Origin: an uncultured Megasphaera sp. | Lineage (GTDB): Bacteria > Bacillota > Negativicutes > Veillonellales > Megasphaeraceae | Direction of reading: 5' to 3' | Length of the DNA stretch: 50,271 nucleotides | Assembly (NCBI RefSeq): GCF_900539295.1 | Contig: NZ_UQBH01000016.1 | Span: 1-50,271 of the forward strand | Shown: one piece after another, positions 42,778 to 50,271 of the stretch | Layout of the letters: every line of letters starts with the position of its first letter | How positions within the stretch are numbered: the first letter of the stretch is position 1 | Made by a program: the position numbers and the translations under genes | The notes under the pieces: generated by a model | What the model was told of the DNA's origin: nothing | Database searches by the model: none | What the model saw: the letters and a program-made list of their open reading frames with translations, nothing else

Positions 42778-42857
42778 CTTACTATAGGCAAAGCACACTA
42801 TCGTGTGAATCAATTGTCAAGAATTTATTATAAGATAAGTAGAAAGGATGATTTATT

Positions 42858-44309
42858 ATGGCATTAATGACAGGCGAACAGTACATCGAAAGTATGAGAA
42901 AGAAAAATTTACAGGTCTATATGTTTGGGAAGAAGGTTTCCTGTCCTGCTGATGATCCGATTCTCCGTCCGTCTATGAACTCCGTTCGTATGACCTATGA
43001 TTTGGCTCAGCAACCGGAATATCAAGAACTGATGACGGCTGTTTCTCCCTATACCGGTGAACGTGTTAACCGCTTTACTCACATCCATCAGAGCACGACG
43101 GATTTAATGAATAAAGTAAAAATGCAGCGTCTTTGCGGTCAGAAAACGGCTTCTTGCTTCCAGCGCTGTGTTGGTATGGATGCTTTTAATGCTGTGTTCT
43201 CCACGACTTATGACACGGATAAGAAATACGGGACGAAATATCATGACAACTTCATGAATTTCCTGAAACGAGTACAAGAAGAAGATCTTACGGTAGACGG
43301 CGCTATGACCGACCCCAAAGGTGACCGCGGTTTAGCTCCTCATGCTCAGGCAGATCCGGATATGTATCTTCATGTTGTAGAACGTCGCGCGGATGGTATC
43401 GTCGTTCGCGGTGCTAAAGCACATCAGACCGGTTTCATTAATTCTCATGAAGTTATCGTCATGCCGACTATTTCCATGGGTGAAGATGACAAAGATTATG
43501 CTGTATGTTTCTCTTGCTCCACGGATGCAGAAGGTATTTTCATGATTGTTGGCCGTCAGTCCTGCGATACTCGTAAGATGGAAGGCGCTCCCATGGATAC
43601 GGGCAATCCTGAATTTGGTGGCACGGAAGCATTGGTTATTTTTGATAACGTATTTATTCCGAATGAAAATATCTATCTCAATGGCGAATATGAATTTGCC
43701 GGAGTTCTTGTAGAACGCTTTGCCGGATATCATCGTCAATCTTATGGCGGCTGTAAAGTCGGTGTAGGCGACGTCCTCATCGGGGCTGCTGCTGTAGCAG
43801 CTGATTACAATGGCTGCCCGAAAGCTTCCCATGTTAAGGATAAGATTATTGAAATGCAGCACCTTAATGAAACACTCTTTGCCTGCGGGATTGCTTGCTC
43901 GGCATTGGGAACGAAAACAGAAGCCGGAAACTATCTTATCGATTTGCTCTTAGCTAACGTCTGCAAACAGAATGTAACGCGTTTCCCCTATGAAATCGTC
44001 CGTTTGGCTGAAGATATCGCCGGTGGCCTGATGGTTACAGCTCCGTCTGAAAAAGACCTTCGTGATCCTAAGATTGGGCCGTATGTTGACAAATACCTCA
44101 GAGGTGTTAATTCCGTATCGACTGAAAACCGTCTTAAAATTTTGCGCCTCATTGAAAACCTCAGCTTAGGTACAGCTGCTGTCGGATACCGTACAGAATC
44201 GATGCACGGTGCTGGTTCGCCGCAGGCACAGCGTATCATGATCTCACGTCAAGGCAACCTGCGCATGAAGAAAGAACTGGCTAAATCTATTGCACAGATT
44301 GAAGAATAA
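42858..44309 (+). CDS. abfD: 4-Hydroxybutyryl-CoA dehydratase/vinylacetyl-CoA isomerase
   Basis: 483 aa, radical flavoprotein that converts 4-hydroxybutyryl-CoA to crotonyl-CoA. The [4Fe-4S] ligands are visible by my count: C100 and C104 in SCFQRC, H292 in GYHRQ and C299 in GGCKVG, matching the known spacing of the Clostridium aminobutyricum enzyme. Length and the N-terminal GEQYIESM segment are typical. It is the first gene after the sigma-54 promoter, with AGAAAGGATG before the ATG. Crotonyl-CoA then feeds butyrate formation; those later enzymes are not in the window. Confidence 0.95.
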   Translation: MALMTGEQYIESMRKKNLQVYMFGKKVSCPADDPILRPSMNSVRMTYDLAQQPEYQELMTAVSPYTGERVNRFTHIHQSTTDLMNKVKMQRLCGQKTASCFQRCVGMDAFNAVFSTTYDTDKKYGTKYHDNFMNFLKRVQEEDLTVDGAMTDPKGDRGLAPHAQADPDMYLHVVERRADGIVVRGAKAHQTGFINSHEVIVMPTISMGEDDKDYAVCFSCSTDAEGIFMIVGRQSCDTRKMEGAPMDTGNPEFGGTEALVIFDNVFIPNENIYLNGEYEFAGVLVERFAGYHRQSYGGCKVGVGDVLIGAAAVAADYNGCPKASHVKDKIIEMQHLNETLFACGIACSALGTKTEAGNYLIDLLLANVCKQNVTRFPYEIVRLAEDIAGGLMVTAPSEKDLRDPKIGPYVDKYLRGVNSVSTENRLKILRLIENLSLGTAAVGYRTESMHGAGSPQAQRIMISRQGNLRMKKELAKSIAQIEE

Positions 44310-44386
44310 TATTTGATGACGGCTGTTCACTATGCTTTTAAAGTAAAATGAACAGTTAGAATAATATAGTATGAGTAGATGAGATA

Positions 44387-44440
44387 TTGACTGATGCCTG
44401 CAACTAGGCTGCTCCTCCTTCGTTGCAGGCGTGCAGTCAA
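44387..44440 (+). other. Long hairpin between dehydratase and CoA-transferase genes
   Basis: A two-part stem: TTGACTG (44387-44393) with CAGTCAA (44434-44440), and GCCTGCAAC (44396-44404) with GTTGCAGGC (44422-44430). The 17-nt loop contains CTCCTCCTT, complementary to a Shine-Dalgarno sequence. There is no T-run, so it is not an ordinary terminator. It may set transcript stability or expression ratio of the two genes. Confidence 0.6.
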
Positions 44441-44464
44441 TCTACAAGAAAGTAGGTGCGTGTG

Positions 44465-45769
44465 ATGGATTGGAGAAAAGAATATGCCGGTAAGATTGTA
44501 TCGGCTGAAGAAGCGATAAGCCATGTCCAATCCGGCAATCGTGTTGTCTTTACCCATGCTTGCGGTGAAGCACAAGTTTTAACGGAAGAATTGGTTCGTC
44601 AGGCCAATCGACTTGAAAATGTGGAAATCGTCCATATGGTTGCTATGGGACAGGCTCCGTATTGCCAACCGGGGATGGAAAAGCATTTTAAACATAATGC
44701 CCTGTTTGTAGGCGGTTCGACACGAAAAGCAGTTGAAGAAGGTCGTGCAGACTATACTCCCTGCTTTTTCCATGAAGCTCCTCAGCTTTTTACGGACGGA
44801 ACTTTGCCGGTTGATGTTGTTTTCTTACAGTTGAGTGAGCCTGATGAAGACGGTAATTGCTCCTATGGCGTATCTGTTGACTATACGCAGCCTGCAGCAG
44901 AATCGGCAAAATTGGTCATTGCTCAGATTAATAAAAATATGCCCTATACCTACGGGAACGGCATTAACCTTAAAGATATTGATTATATCGTAGAGAAAGA
45001 CGAAGCTCTTATTGAACTTCAGCCGCCTAAAATCGGTGAAACGGAACGTAAGATTGGTGAATATATCGCATCATTGATTCATGATGGTGATACCTTACAG
45101 CTTGGTATCGGTGCGATTCCCGATGCAGTCCTGTCTTTCTTGGGCGATAAAAAAGATCTCGGCATCCATTCAGAAATGTTTTCTGACGGGGTCGTTGATT
45201 TAGCTCGTAAAGGCGTTATTACGAACAAAAAGAAGACCATCGATCCGGGAAAATTCGTTTCTTGTTTCCTGATGGGGACAAGAAAGTTATATGACTTCGT
45301 AGACAACAATCCGGATGTTTTGATGAAGCCTGTTGATTATACGAATGATCCCTTTGTAGTTGCCAAAATTGATAATATCATCTCGATTAATTCGGCGATG
45401 CAGGTAGATTTGATGGGACAAGTCAATGCTGAAATGATCGGCTATAAACAGTTCAGCGGTGTCGGCGGTCAAGTCGATTTTGTTCGCGGAGCATCACGTG
45501 CTAAAGGCGGGAAAGCCATCATTGCCATGCCGTCTACGGCCGGACACGGTAAAATTTCAAAAATTGTTCCATTGCTGGATGAAGGTGCTGCTGTTACAAC
45601 GTCGCGTAATGATATAGACTATGTCGTTACCGAGTTCGGCATTGCCCATCTTAAAGGGCGTACATTGCGGCAGCGTGCTGCGGAACTTATTAAAATCGCA
45701 CATCCGGATTTTAAGCAAGACTTGATTTCGGTATTTGAACAGAGATTTCATTGTAAGTACGAAGAATGA
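44465..45769 (+). CDS. abfT: 4-Hydroxybutyrate CoA-transferase
   Basis: 434 aa, class I CoA-transferase that moves CoA from acetyl-CoA (or butyryl-CoA) to 4-hydroxybutyrate. The catalytic Glu is E237 in LGIHSEMFSDGV, and the C-terminal EFGIAHLKGRTLRQRA is typical. ATG 44465 has AGTAGG upstream; a GTG at 44456 is an alternative. It follows the dehydratase gene by about 155 bp with a hairpin between, and precedes the MFS carrier by 47 bp. Confidence 0.93.
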   Translation: MDWRKEYAGKIVSAEEAISHVQSGNRVVFTHACGEAQVLTEELVRQANRLENVEIVHMVAMGQAPYCQPGMEKHFKHNALFVGGSTRKAVEEGRADYTPCFFHEAPQLFTDGTLPVDVVFLQLSEPDEDGNCSYGVSVDYTQPAAESAKLVIAQINKNMPYTYGNGINLKDIDYIVEKDEALIELQPPKIGETERKIGEYIASLIHDGDTLQLGIGAIPDAVLSFLGDKKDLGIHSEMFSDGVVDLARKGVITNKKKTIDPGKFVSCFLMGTRKLYDFVDNNPDVLMKPVDYTNDPFVVAKIDNIISINSAMQVDLMGQVNAEMIGYKQFSGVGGQVDFVRGASRAKGGKAIIAMPSTAGHGKISKIVPLLDEGAAVTTSRNDIDYVVTEFGIAHLKGRTLRQRAAELIKIAHPDFKQDLISVFEQRFHCKYEE

Positions 45770-45816
45770 TGAAGTCATCTTTTACATCTAATTCTTTTTG
45801 ATAGGAGGGAATCATA

Positions 45817-47184
45817 TTGGAGTTCGCAGTTGAAAAAAGCCAGGAGTTTAGATCGTTTTTAAACAGACTAACTCTTTTAGGCGGGGGAACCAACTTTTTA
45901 GATGGTTATATTCTTGCCTGTATCGGGCCTGCGTTGGTTCATTTGGGACCGATTTTACAACTCAATTCATTTTGGAAAGGTGCAATTGGCTCGGCAGCAC
46001 TGATGGGGATATTAGTCGGGGCTCCTATATTTGGCTATTTGTCAGATAAGGTGGGGCGCAAGCTGCCTTTCATGGTCATTCCGTTGGCAATGGCAATTCT
46101 CTCCATTGCATCCATGTTTGTCACTTCCGCCGAAATGTTGTTTGTCTGTCGCTTTTTGTTAGGCATGGTTATTGGGGCTGATTATCCCAGTGTTACGTCG
46201 TATCTGTCTGAATATTCACCCGCTGATCGTCGTGGATATGTTATTGGCGTATTGATGATTATGTGGATCGCTGGTATGACGTTAGGTGAAATTGTAGGTT
46301 ATATTGTATATGATTCTGCATATAATTGGCAAATTCTCTTGGGAATCACTGCTGTTCCGGCACTGGCCCTGATTTATTTGCGCAGAAACTGTCCGGAATC
46401 TCCTCGCTGGCTCATGAATAAAAACCGGGTAGCAGAAGCGGAAACCGTTTTCCATAAAATTTATGGTCCTGATGCAGATATCAGCATTTTAGAAGAAAAG
46501 GCTGTTAAGACTTCTTATCGTGAACTTTTAAAACCAAGATATTTGAAACGCGTTATTTTTGCAGGTGTTTTTTGGGCCACACAGGTATTGCCCATGTTTG
46601 CAATTTATATTTTTGGCCCGTCATTATTGCAGGAAATTGGTCTAACTGAAGGCCGAGACTTACTGCTTGGTAACTCCGTTATTGGTATGATTTTCGTTGT
46701 CGGAGTCGTATTTGGTGCAGTTATTATCGAGAGGTTTGGTCGTCGTCCACTCATTATTTGGAGCTTTGTTGGTATGGCTTTGGGACTGTTTGTATTCGGG
46801 ATTATGGAAGAACCGCCGTTTTGGCTTATTGTTACAGGGTTTACCCTTTATGCAATTGCTTCTGGCCCTGCCAATGTTTTGGATTGGGTATATCCGAATG
46901 AACTTTTCCCGACAGAAATACGTGCAGCCGGGGTTGGATTGGCAACGTTTATTAGCCGTTTTGGTCCCATTCTCGGAACCTTTGCCTTGCCTTCCTATTT
47001 AGAAGCTTTTGGTATTCAGATGACAATGATGACGATGGTTGGTATTCTCGGTATTGGACTCTTAGCATGTATTTTCATGGCTCCTGAAACGAGAGGCTTG
47101 AATTTGTCTGAAGCTAGTGGAGCGGTACCGATTGGGACCGAAGAATTGGTCAGAGAAGAAATTCAATCTCATCAGATGAACTAA
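45817..47184 (+). CDS. MFS transporter, sugar-porter-like (likely GABA or 4-hydroxybutyrate)
   Basis: 455 aa, about 12 transmembrane segments. The family motifs GYLSDKVGRK between helices 2 and 3, and PESPRWLMNKNR after helix 6, place it in the sugar-porter/AAHS part of the MFS. It uses a TTG start at 45817 behind AGGAGGG with 6-nt spacing. Because it lies inside the 4-hydroxybutyrate operon, GABA, 4-hydroxybutyrate or a related C4 compound is a more likely cargo than sugar (inference). Confidence 0.8.
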   Translation: MEFAVEKSQEFRSFLNRLTLLGGGTNFLDGYILACIGPALVHLGPILQLNSFWKGAIGSAALMGILVGAPIFGYLSDKVGRKLPFMVIPLAMAILSIASMFVTSAEMLFVCRFLLGMVIGADYPSVTSYLSEYSPADRRGYVIGVLMIMWIAGMTLGEIVGYIVYDSAYNWQILLGITAVPALALIYLRRNCPESPRWLMNKNRVAEAETVFHKIYGPDADISILEEKAVKTSYRELLKPRYLKRVIFAGVFWATQVLPMFAIYIFGPSLLQEIGLTEGRDLLLGNSVIGMIFVVGVVFGAVIIERFGRRPLIIWSFVGMALGLFVFGIMEEPPFWLIVTGFTLYAIASGPANVLDWVYPNELFPTEIRAAGVGLATFISRFGPILGTFALPSYLEAFGIQMTMMTMVGILGIGLLACIFMAPETRGLNLSEASGAVPIGTEELVREEIQSHQMN

Positions 47185-47234
47185 AACAAATTTGTTATGA
47201 TTTTAATTTTAAATAAAAGAAAGAAGGTAACCCT

Positions 47235-48593
47235 ATGTTAACAAATGAATTACCGAAAATTATCACTGCTACTGTTCCTGGTCCGAAAAATGCTGAAGTT
47301 ATAAAGCAGCGTGCGATTGAAACACCGGATGCTATTCGTTGCAGCTATCCTGTTGTAATGAAAGAAGCTCAGGGCGCGATTATTGAAGATTTGGACGGGA
47401 ATCGCTTCTTGGATTGGATTGGCGGCGTTGGTGTTTTAAATGTTGGTCATGCTCATCCGGAAGTTGCTGAAGCTATTCGTGAACAGACGAAGAAATATTT
47501 CCATGGCATGTTTAATGTTGTAACACATGATGGCTATGTAAAATTAGCCGCTGAAATGAATAAACGTGTTCCTGTACGTGGGGATAAAAAACAGACCATG
47601 TTTGTCAATAGTGGTGCAGAAGCTGATGAAAATGCTGTAAAGATTGCTAAGGCATTTACGAAACGTCCGAACATTATTGTTTTCTCGGGTGCATTCCACG
47701 GCCGTACTGTAATGACGATGGCTATGACAGCTAAAAAAGCCTATGCAGTTGGTATGGGGCCGTTCCCTGATGGCATATACCGCGCTAAATATCCCTACAT
47801 TTATCGCCGCCCGGCTGAAATGTCTGAAAAAGAATATTTAGACCTTTGCATTGAAAGCATTTATGAAGTATTTGATCAGGCCTCCCCGGCTGAATATGTA
47901 GCTGCTGTTGTTTTAGAACCGTTACAGGGCGAAGGCGGATTCATTCCGGCACCAATTGAATGGGTTAAAAAATTACGTGAAATCTGTGATGAACACGGGA
48001 TTCTCGTGATTGCCGATGAAGTTCAGTCTGGCTTCGGCAGAACGGGACGCCTCTTCGCTACGGAATATTGGAAAGAAGCAGGTATTCAGCCCGATATCCT
48101 TTCGTCTGCTAAATCTATCGCTGGCGGTGTTCCTCTTAGTATGGTTACGGCACGTAAAGAAATCTTTGATGCTGTACCTCGCGGCGTAATTGGTGGTACC
48201 TATGGCGGTAACGCACTTGCTTGTGCTGCTGCTCTGAAAGTACTTGAACTTATGGATCGTGACCATCTGCCGGAACGCTCTCTTGAAATTGGGAAGAAAT
48301 ACGTAGATACGGTTACTTCTTGGAAAGCTAAATATCCGGTTATCGGTGATGTTCGCGGCATTGGCGGCATGGTAGGCGTTGAGTTTGTTAAAGATCCTGT
48401 TACAAAAGAACCGAACGGCGAATTAGTATCTAAGTTAGTTCAGGATACAGCTCAGCATGGCTTGCTTGTTGAAAACGCAGGCTCTGACGGACAAGTTATC
48501 CGTTTCCTGGCTCCGTTGGTCATGACCGATGAACAGTTGGAAGCAGGTCTTAAGATTTTTGAAGAATCGATTCAGAGATGTTTGGCAAAATAA
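47235..48593 (+). CDS. gabT: 4-Aminobutyrate aminotransferase
   Basis: 452 aa class III PLP aminotransferase that turns GABA plus 2-oxoglutarate into succinate semialdehyde plus glutamate. The pyridoxal Lys is K293 in SSAKSIAGGVPLSM; the Asp that anchors the ring is in VIADEVQSGFGRTG. Its role is fixed by context: 4-hydroxybutyrate dehydrogenase and glutamate dehydrogenase genes follow. A hairpin with T-run lies just after the stop. The ATG at 47235 follows GAAAGAAGG. Confidence 0.9.
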   Translation: MLTNELPKIITATVPGPKNAEVIKQRAIETPDAIRCSYPVVMKEAQGAIIEDLDGNRFLDWIGGVGVLNVGHAHPEVAEAIREQTKKYFHGMFNVVTHDGYVKLAAEMNKRVPVRGDKKQTMFVNSGAEADENAVKIAKAFTKRPNIIVFSGAFHGRTVMTMAMTAKKAYAVGMGPFPDGIYRAKYPYIYRRPAEMSEKEYLDLCIESIYEVFDQASPAEYVAAVVLEPLQGEGGFIPAPIEWVKKLREICDEHGILVIADEVQSGFGRTGRLFATEYWKEAGIQPDILSSAKSIAGGVPLSMVTARKEIFDAVPRGVIGGTYGGNALACAAALKVLELMDRDHLPERSLEIGKKYVDTVTSWKAKYPVIGDVRGIGGMVGVEFVKDPVTKEPNGELVSKLVQDTAQHGLLVENAGSDGQVIRFLAPLVMTDEQLEAGLKIFEESIQRCLAK

Positions 48594-48621
48594 AATTTTT
48601 GGAAATACACTGGTGAGTTTG

Positions 48622-48653
48622 GATGCCGCTGCATTTTGCGGCGGCATCTTTTC
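48622..48653 (+). terminator. Hairpin with T-tail after gabT
   Basis: GATGCCGC (48622-48629) with GCGGCATC (48641-48648) followed by TTTTCT. A moderate terminator that may lower expression of the next two genes without fully separating them. Confidence 0.7.
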
Positions 48654-48677
48654 TACAGAGAGAGAGGCGTTGTTTTT

Positions 48678-49790
48678 ATGATCGAATTACAGTTAAAGCC
48701 GACTATTTACTCGTACGATACCTGTAAAGAATTTGCAGAAGATTTAAAAGTTGGAACTAGTGATCTCATCATCACGAACCAATATATTTTTGATCCTAAT
48801 TTCAAAGATTTAGGGTTGAAGTGTCATGTTATTTTCCAGGAAAAATACGGGATGGGAGAACCGTCCGACGAAATGGCTGAAGCTATATACCACGATATTC
48901 CTGACGGGATTACCCGCATTATCGGCATTGGCGGCGGCACGGTTATGGATTTATGTAAACTGTTCATTTTAAAACAGGTCAGCCCCGTATTGGATTTGTT
49001 TGATGGGAAAATAAAACCGGAAAAAGCAAAAGAATTGGTTCTTATTCCGACAACCTGCGGAACGGGTAGTGAAGTTACCAATGTATCTGTTATGGCATTA
49101 GTCAGCCGAAATACGAAAAAGGGGATTGCCGATGCAGCCATGTATGCAGATAAGGCGGTTCTTATTGCGCAGCTTTTGCAGACTTTACCGTTTAAAGTTT
49201 TTGCGACGAGCTCAATCGATGCATTGGTTCATGCTGTAGAATCAGCATTATCTCCTGATTCCAGTGACAGCTTTAGGGTCTTTAGCTATAATGCTATTGA
49301 ACTTATTCTTAAAGGATATCTGCAAATTAGAGATAAGGGTATCGATGCACGAGTCCCGCTCATGAAGGATTTCCTTTTAGCTAGCAATTGGGCTGGTATT
49401 GCCTTTAGTATTCCGGGGTGCGCTGCTGTTCATGCGATGAGTTATCCGTTGGGGGCTAAATACCATGTTCCTCACGGGGAATCGAATTATGCGATGTTTA
49501 CCGGTGTTATGAACTGCTATATGTCGATTAAATCGGATGGCGAAATTGCTAAATTAAACCGGTTCATCGCAAACATCTTGGATTGCAAACCTGAAAATGT
49601 GTATGAAGAATTAGAAAAGTTATTAAATGTTATTCTTCCTAAGAAAGCCCTTCATGAATACGGTGTTAAAGAAGAAGAACTTGCAGAATTTGCGAAATCG
49701 GTTATGGAAAACCAGGGAAGACTGATGGCTCATAATTTTGTCAAACTGGACTATGATAACGTGTATAGCATTTATAAAGCACTGTATTAA
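48678..49790 (+). CDS. 4hbD: 4-Hydroxybutyrate dehydrogenase (succinate semialdehyde reductase)
   Basis: 370 aa iron-type alcohol dehydrogenase that reduces succinate semialdehyde to 4-hydroxybutyrate with NADH. GIGGGTVMDLCK binds the nucleotide, and the metal ligands are in SSIDALVHAVESA, CAAVHAMSYPLG and YHVPHGESNYAM. ATG 48678 follows AGAGAGAGGCG. It lies 84 bp after gabT, beyond a terminator-like hairpin, and 30 bp before gdhA. Confidence 0.93.
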   Translation: MIELQLKPTIYSYDTCKEFAEDLKVGTSDLIITNQYIFDPNFKDLGLKCHVIFQEKYGMGEPSDEMAEAIYHDIPDGITRIIGIGGGTVMDLCKLFILKQVSPVLDLFDGKIKPEKAKELVLIPTTCGTGSEVTNVSVMALVSRNTKKGIADAAMYADKAVLIAQLLQTLPFKVFATSSIDALVHAVESALSPDSSDSFRVFSYNAIELILKGYLQIRDKGIDARVPLMKDFLLASNWAGIAFSIPGCAAVHAMSYPLGAKYHVPHGESNYAMFTGVMNCYMSIKSDGEIAKLNRFIANILDCKPENVYEELEKLLNVILPKKALHEYGVKEEELAEFAKSVMENQGRLMAHNFVKLDYDNVYSIYKALY

Positions 49791-49820
49791 TAAATCTAAG
49801 AAGATAAAAGGTGATTTCAC

Positions 49821-50271
49821 ATGAATAAGTATTTGCAATCTGTTATTGAAAACGTCCGTGCTAAACATGCCAACGAACCAGAATTCGTCCAAACCGTCGA
49901 AGAAGTATTAAGCTCCCTCGATGCTGTCGTTGAAAAACATCCGGAATATGAAAAGTTCGACCTGCTCAATCGTCTCGTCGAACCGGAACGACAATTCACT
50001 TTCCGCGTTGTGTGGCAGGATGATAACGGCGGGTACCATACCAACACTGGGTATCGCTTCCAGTTTAATGGCGCAATCGGGCCCTATAAGGGTGGTCTCC
50101 GTTTCCAGAAAAACGTTTACTCCGGCATCATCAAGTTTTTGGGATTTGAACAGATCTTCAAAAACGCTTTGACCGGTCTTCCTATTGGTGGTGCTAAGGG
50201 CGGTTCCGACTTCGATCCGACGGGCAAGTCCGACGCTGAAATCATGCGTTTCTGCCAGAGCTATATGCAGG
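49821..50271 (+). CDS. gdhA: Glutamate dehydrogenase, N-terminal part (cut by window end)
   Basis: The first 150 codons are present. YKGGLRFQKNVYSG and the glycine-rich GLPIGGAKGGSDFDPTGKS with the catalytic Lys mark the hexameric, probably NADP-dependent GdhA type. It converts glutamate to 2-oxoglutarate, the amino acceptor that gabT uses, closing the nitrogen cycle of GABA fermentation. Codon choice is visibly more C-rich in third positions than in the upstream GABA genes, suggesting it is a resident gene that the operon joined. Confidence 0.93.
   Translation, partial: MNKYLQSVIENVRAKHANEPEFVQTVEEVLSSLDAVVEKHPEYEKFDLLNRLVEPERQFTFRVVWQDDNGGYHTNTGYRFQFNGAIGPYKGGLRFQKNVYSGIIKFLGFEQIFKNALTGLPIGGAKGGSDFDPTGKSDAEIMRFCQSYMQ

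Noticed and set aside
42858..44309. 4-Hydroxyphenylacetate hydroxylase (related flavoprotein family)
   Set aside because: The four Fe-S ligands at dehydratase spacing and the operon context identify 4-hydroxybutyryl-CoA dehydratase.
1..50271. Insertion sequences, integrases, prophage genes, rRNA
   Set aside because: None recognised on either strand in any part of the window.

Overview
The window looks like a chromosome segment from an anaerobic, diderm Firmicute of the class Negativicutes, most like Megasphaera (inference from gene content; no search was run). The pointers are an SLH-domain outer-membrane porin next to Firmicute-style genes, a GGGtGRT/NifU-like gene pair, a hexokinase, sigma-54-controlled amino-acid fermentation, and a 4-hydroxybutyrate route that ends in crotonyl-CoA and butyrate.

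Layout. 1-8.7 kb: the 3' end of a tRNA-Val, hexokinase, an RpiR regulator, and an alpha-glucoside module (PTS EIICBA, GH13 glucosidase, HAD phosphatase), then the SLH porin. 8.8-12.1 kb (minus strand): a MoxR ATPase, a metallopeptidase/VWA protein and a short-repeat protein. 12.4-15.0 kb: LysR regulator, NifU-like scaffold and GGGtGRT protein. 15.2-20.7 kb: an NlpC/P60 hydrolase, then a sugar-phosphate set (OPA transporter, lipoprotein sensor, frameshifted histidine kinase, NarL-type regulator). 20.7-25.9 kb: LysR, DNA polymerase IV, a small conserved protein, a 360-bp cluster of DnaA boxes, nagA and an ROK kinase. 26-29.2 kb: alkaline phosphatase behind a Pho-box-like array, then DUF134 and Mrp. 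29.3-33.7 kb: a decayed hexuronate locus with KduD-like, KduI/IolB-like and hydroxyacid dehydrogenase genes, a TRAP transporter reduced to a DctP-DctM deletion scar, a cytidylate-kinase-like remnant and a GntR regulator.

33.8-50.3 kb is the most unusual part and is visibly richer in A/T than the left half. A plus-strand operon encodes a full GABA-to-crotonyl-CoA fermentation: 4-hydroxybutyryl-CoA dehydratase, CoA transferase, MFS carrier, GABA aminotransferase, 4-hydroxybutyrate dehydrogenase, and glutamate dehydrogenase (cut by the window end). It starts from a textbook -24/-12 sigma-54 promoter preceded by three 18-bp TGT-N12-ACA-type sites. Divergent from it, a tightly packed eight-gene minus-strand operon encodes a NifU-like protein, a Cys-rich MaoC hydratase, an acyl carrier protein, a metallo-beta-lactamase-fold hydrolase, LuxE-like and LuxC-like proteins, an AMP-forming ligase and, last, sigma-54 itself (rpoN). 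A PAS-type sigma-54 activator follows on its own promoter. LuxE, LuxC, an ACP and an adenylating ligase suggest activation of an acid and reduction to an aldehyde. No luciferase genes are present. The linkage of this uncharacterised pathway to its own sigma factor, its own activator and a sigma-54-driven GABA operon is the best candidate for an undescribed system in the window.
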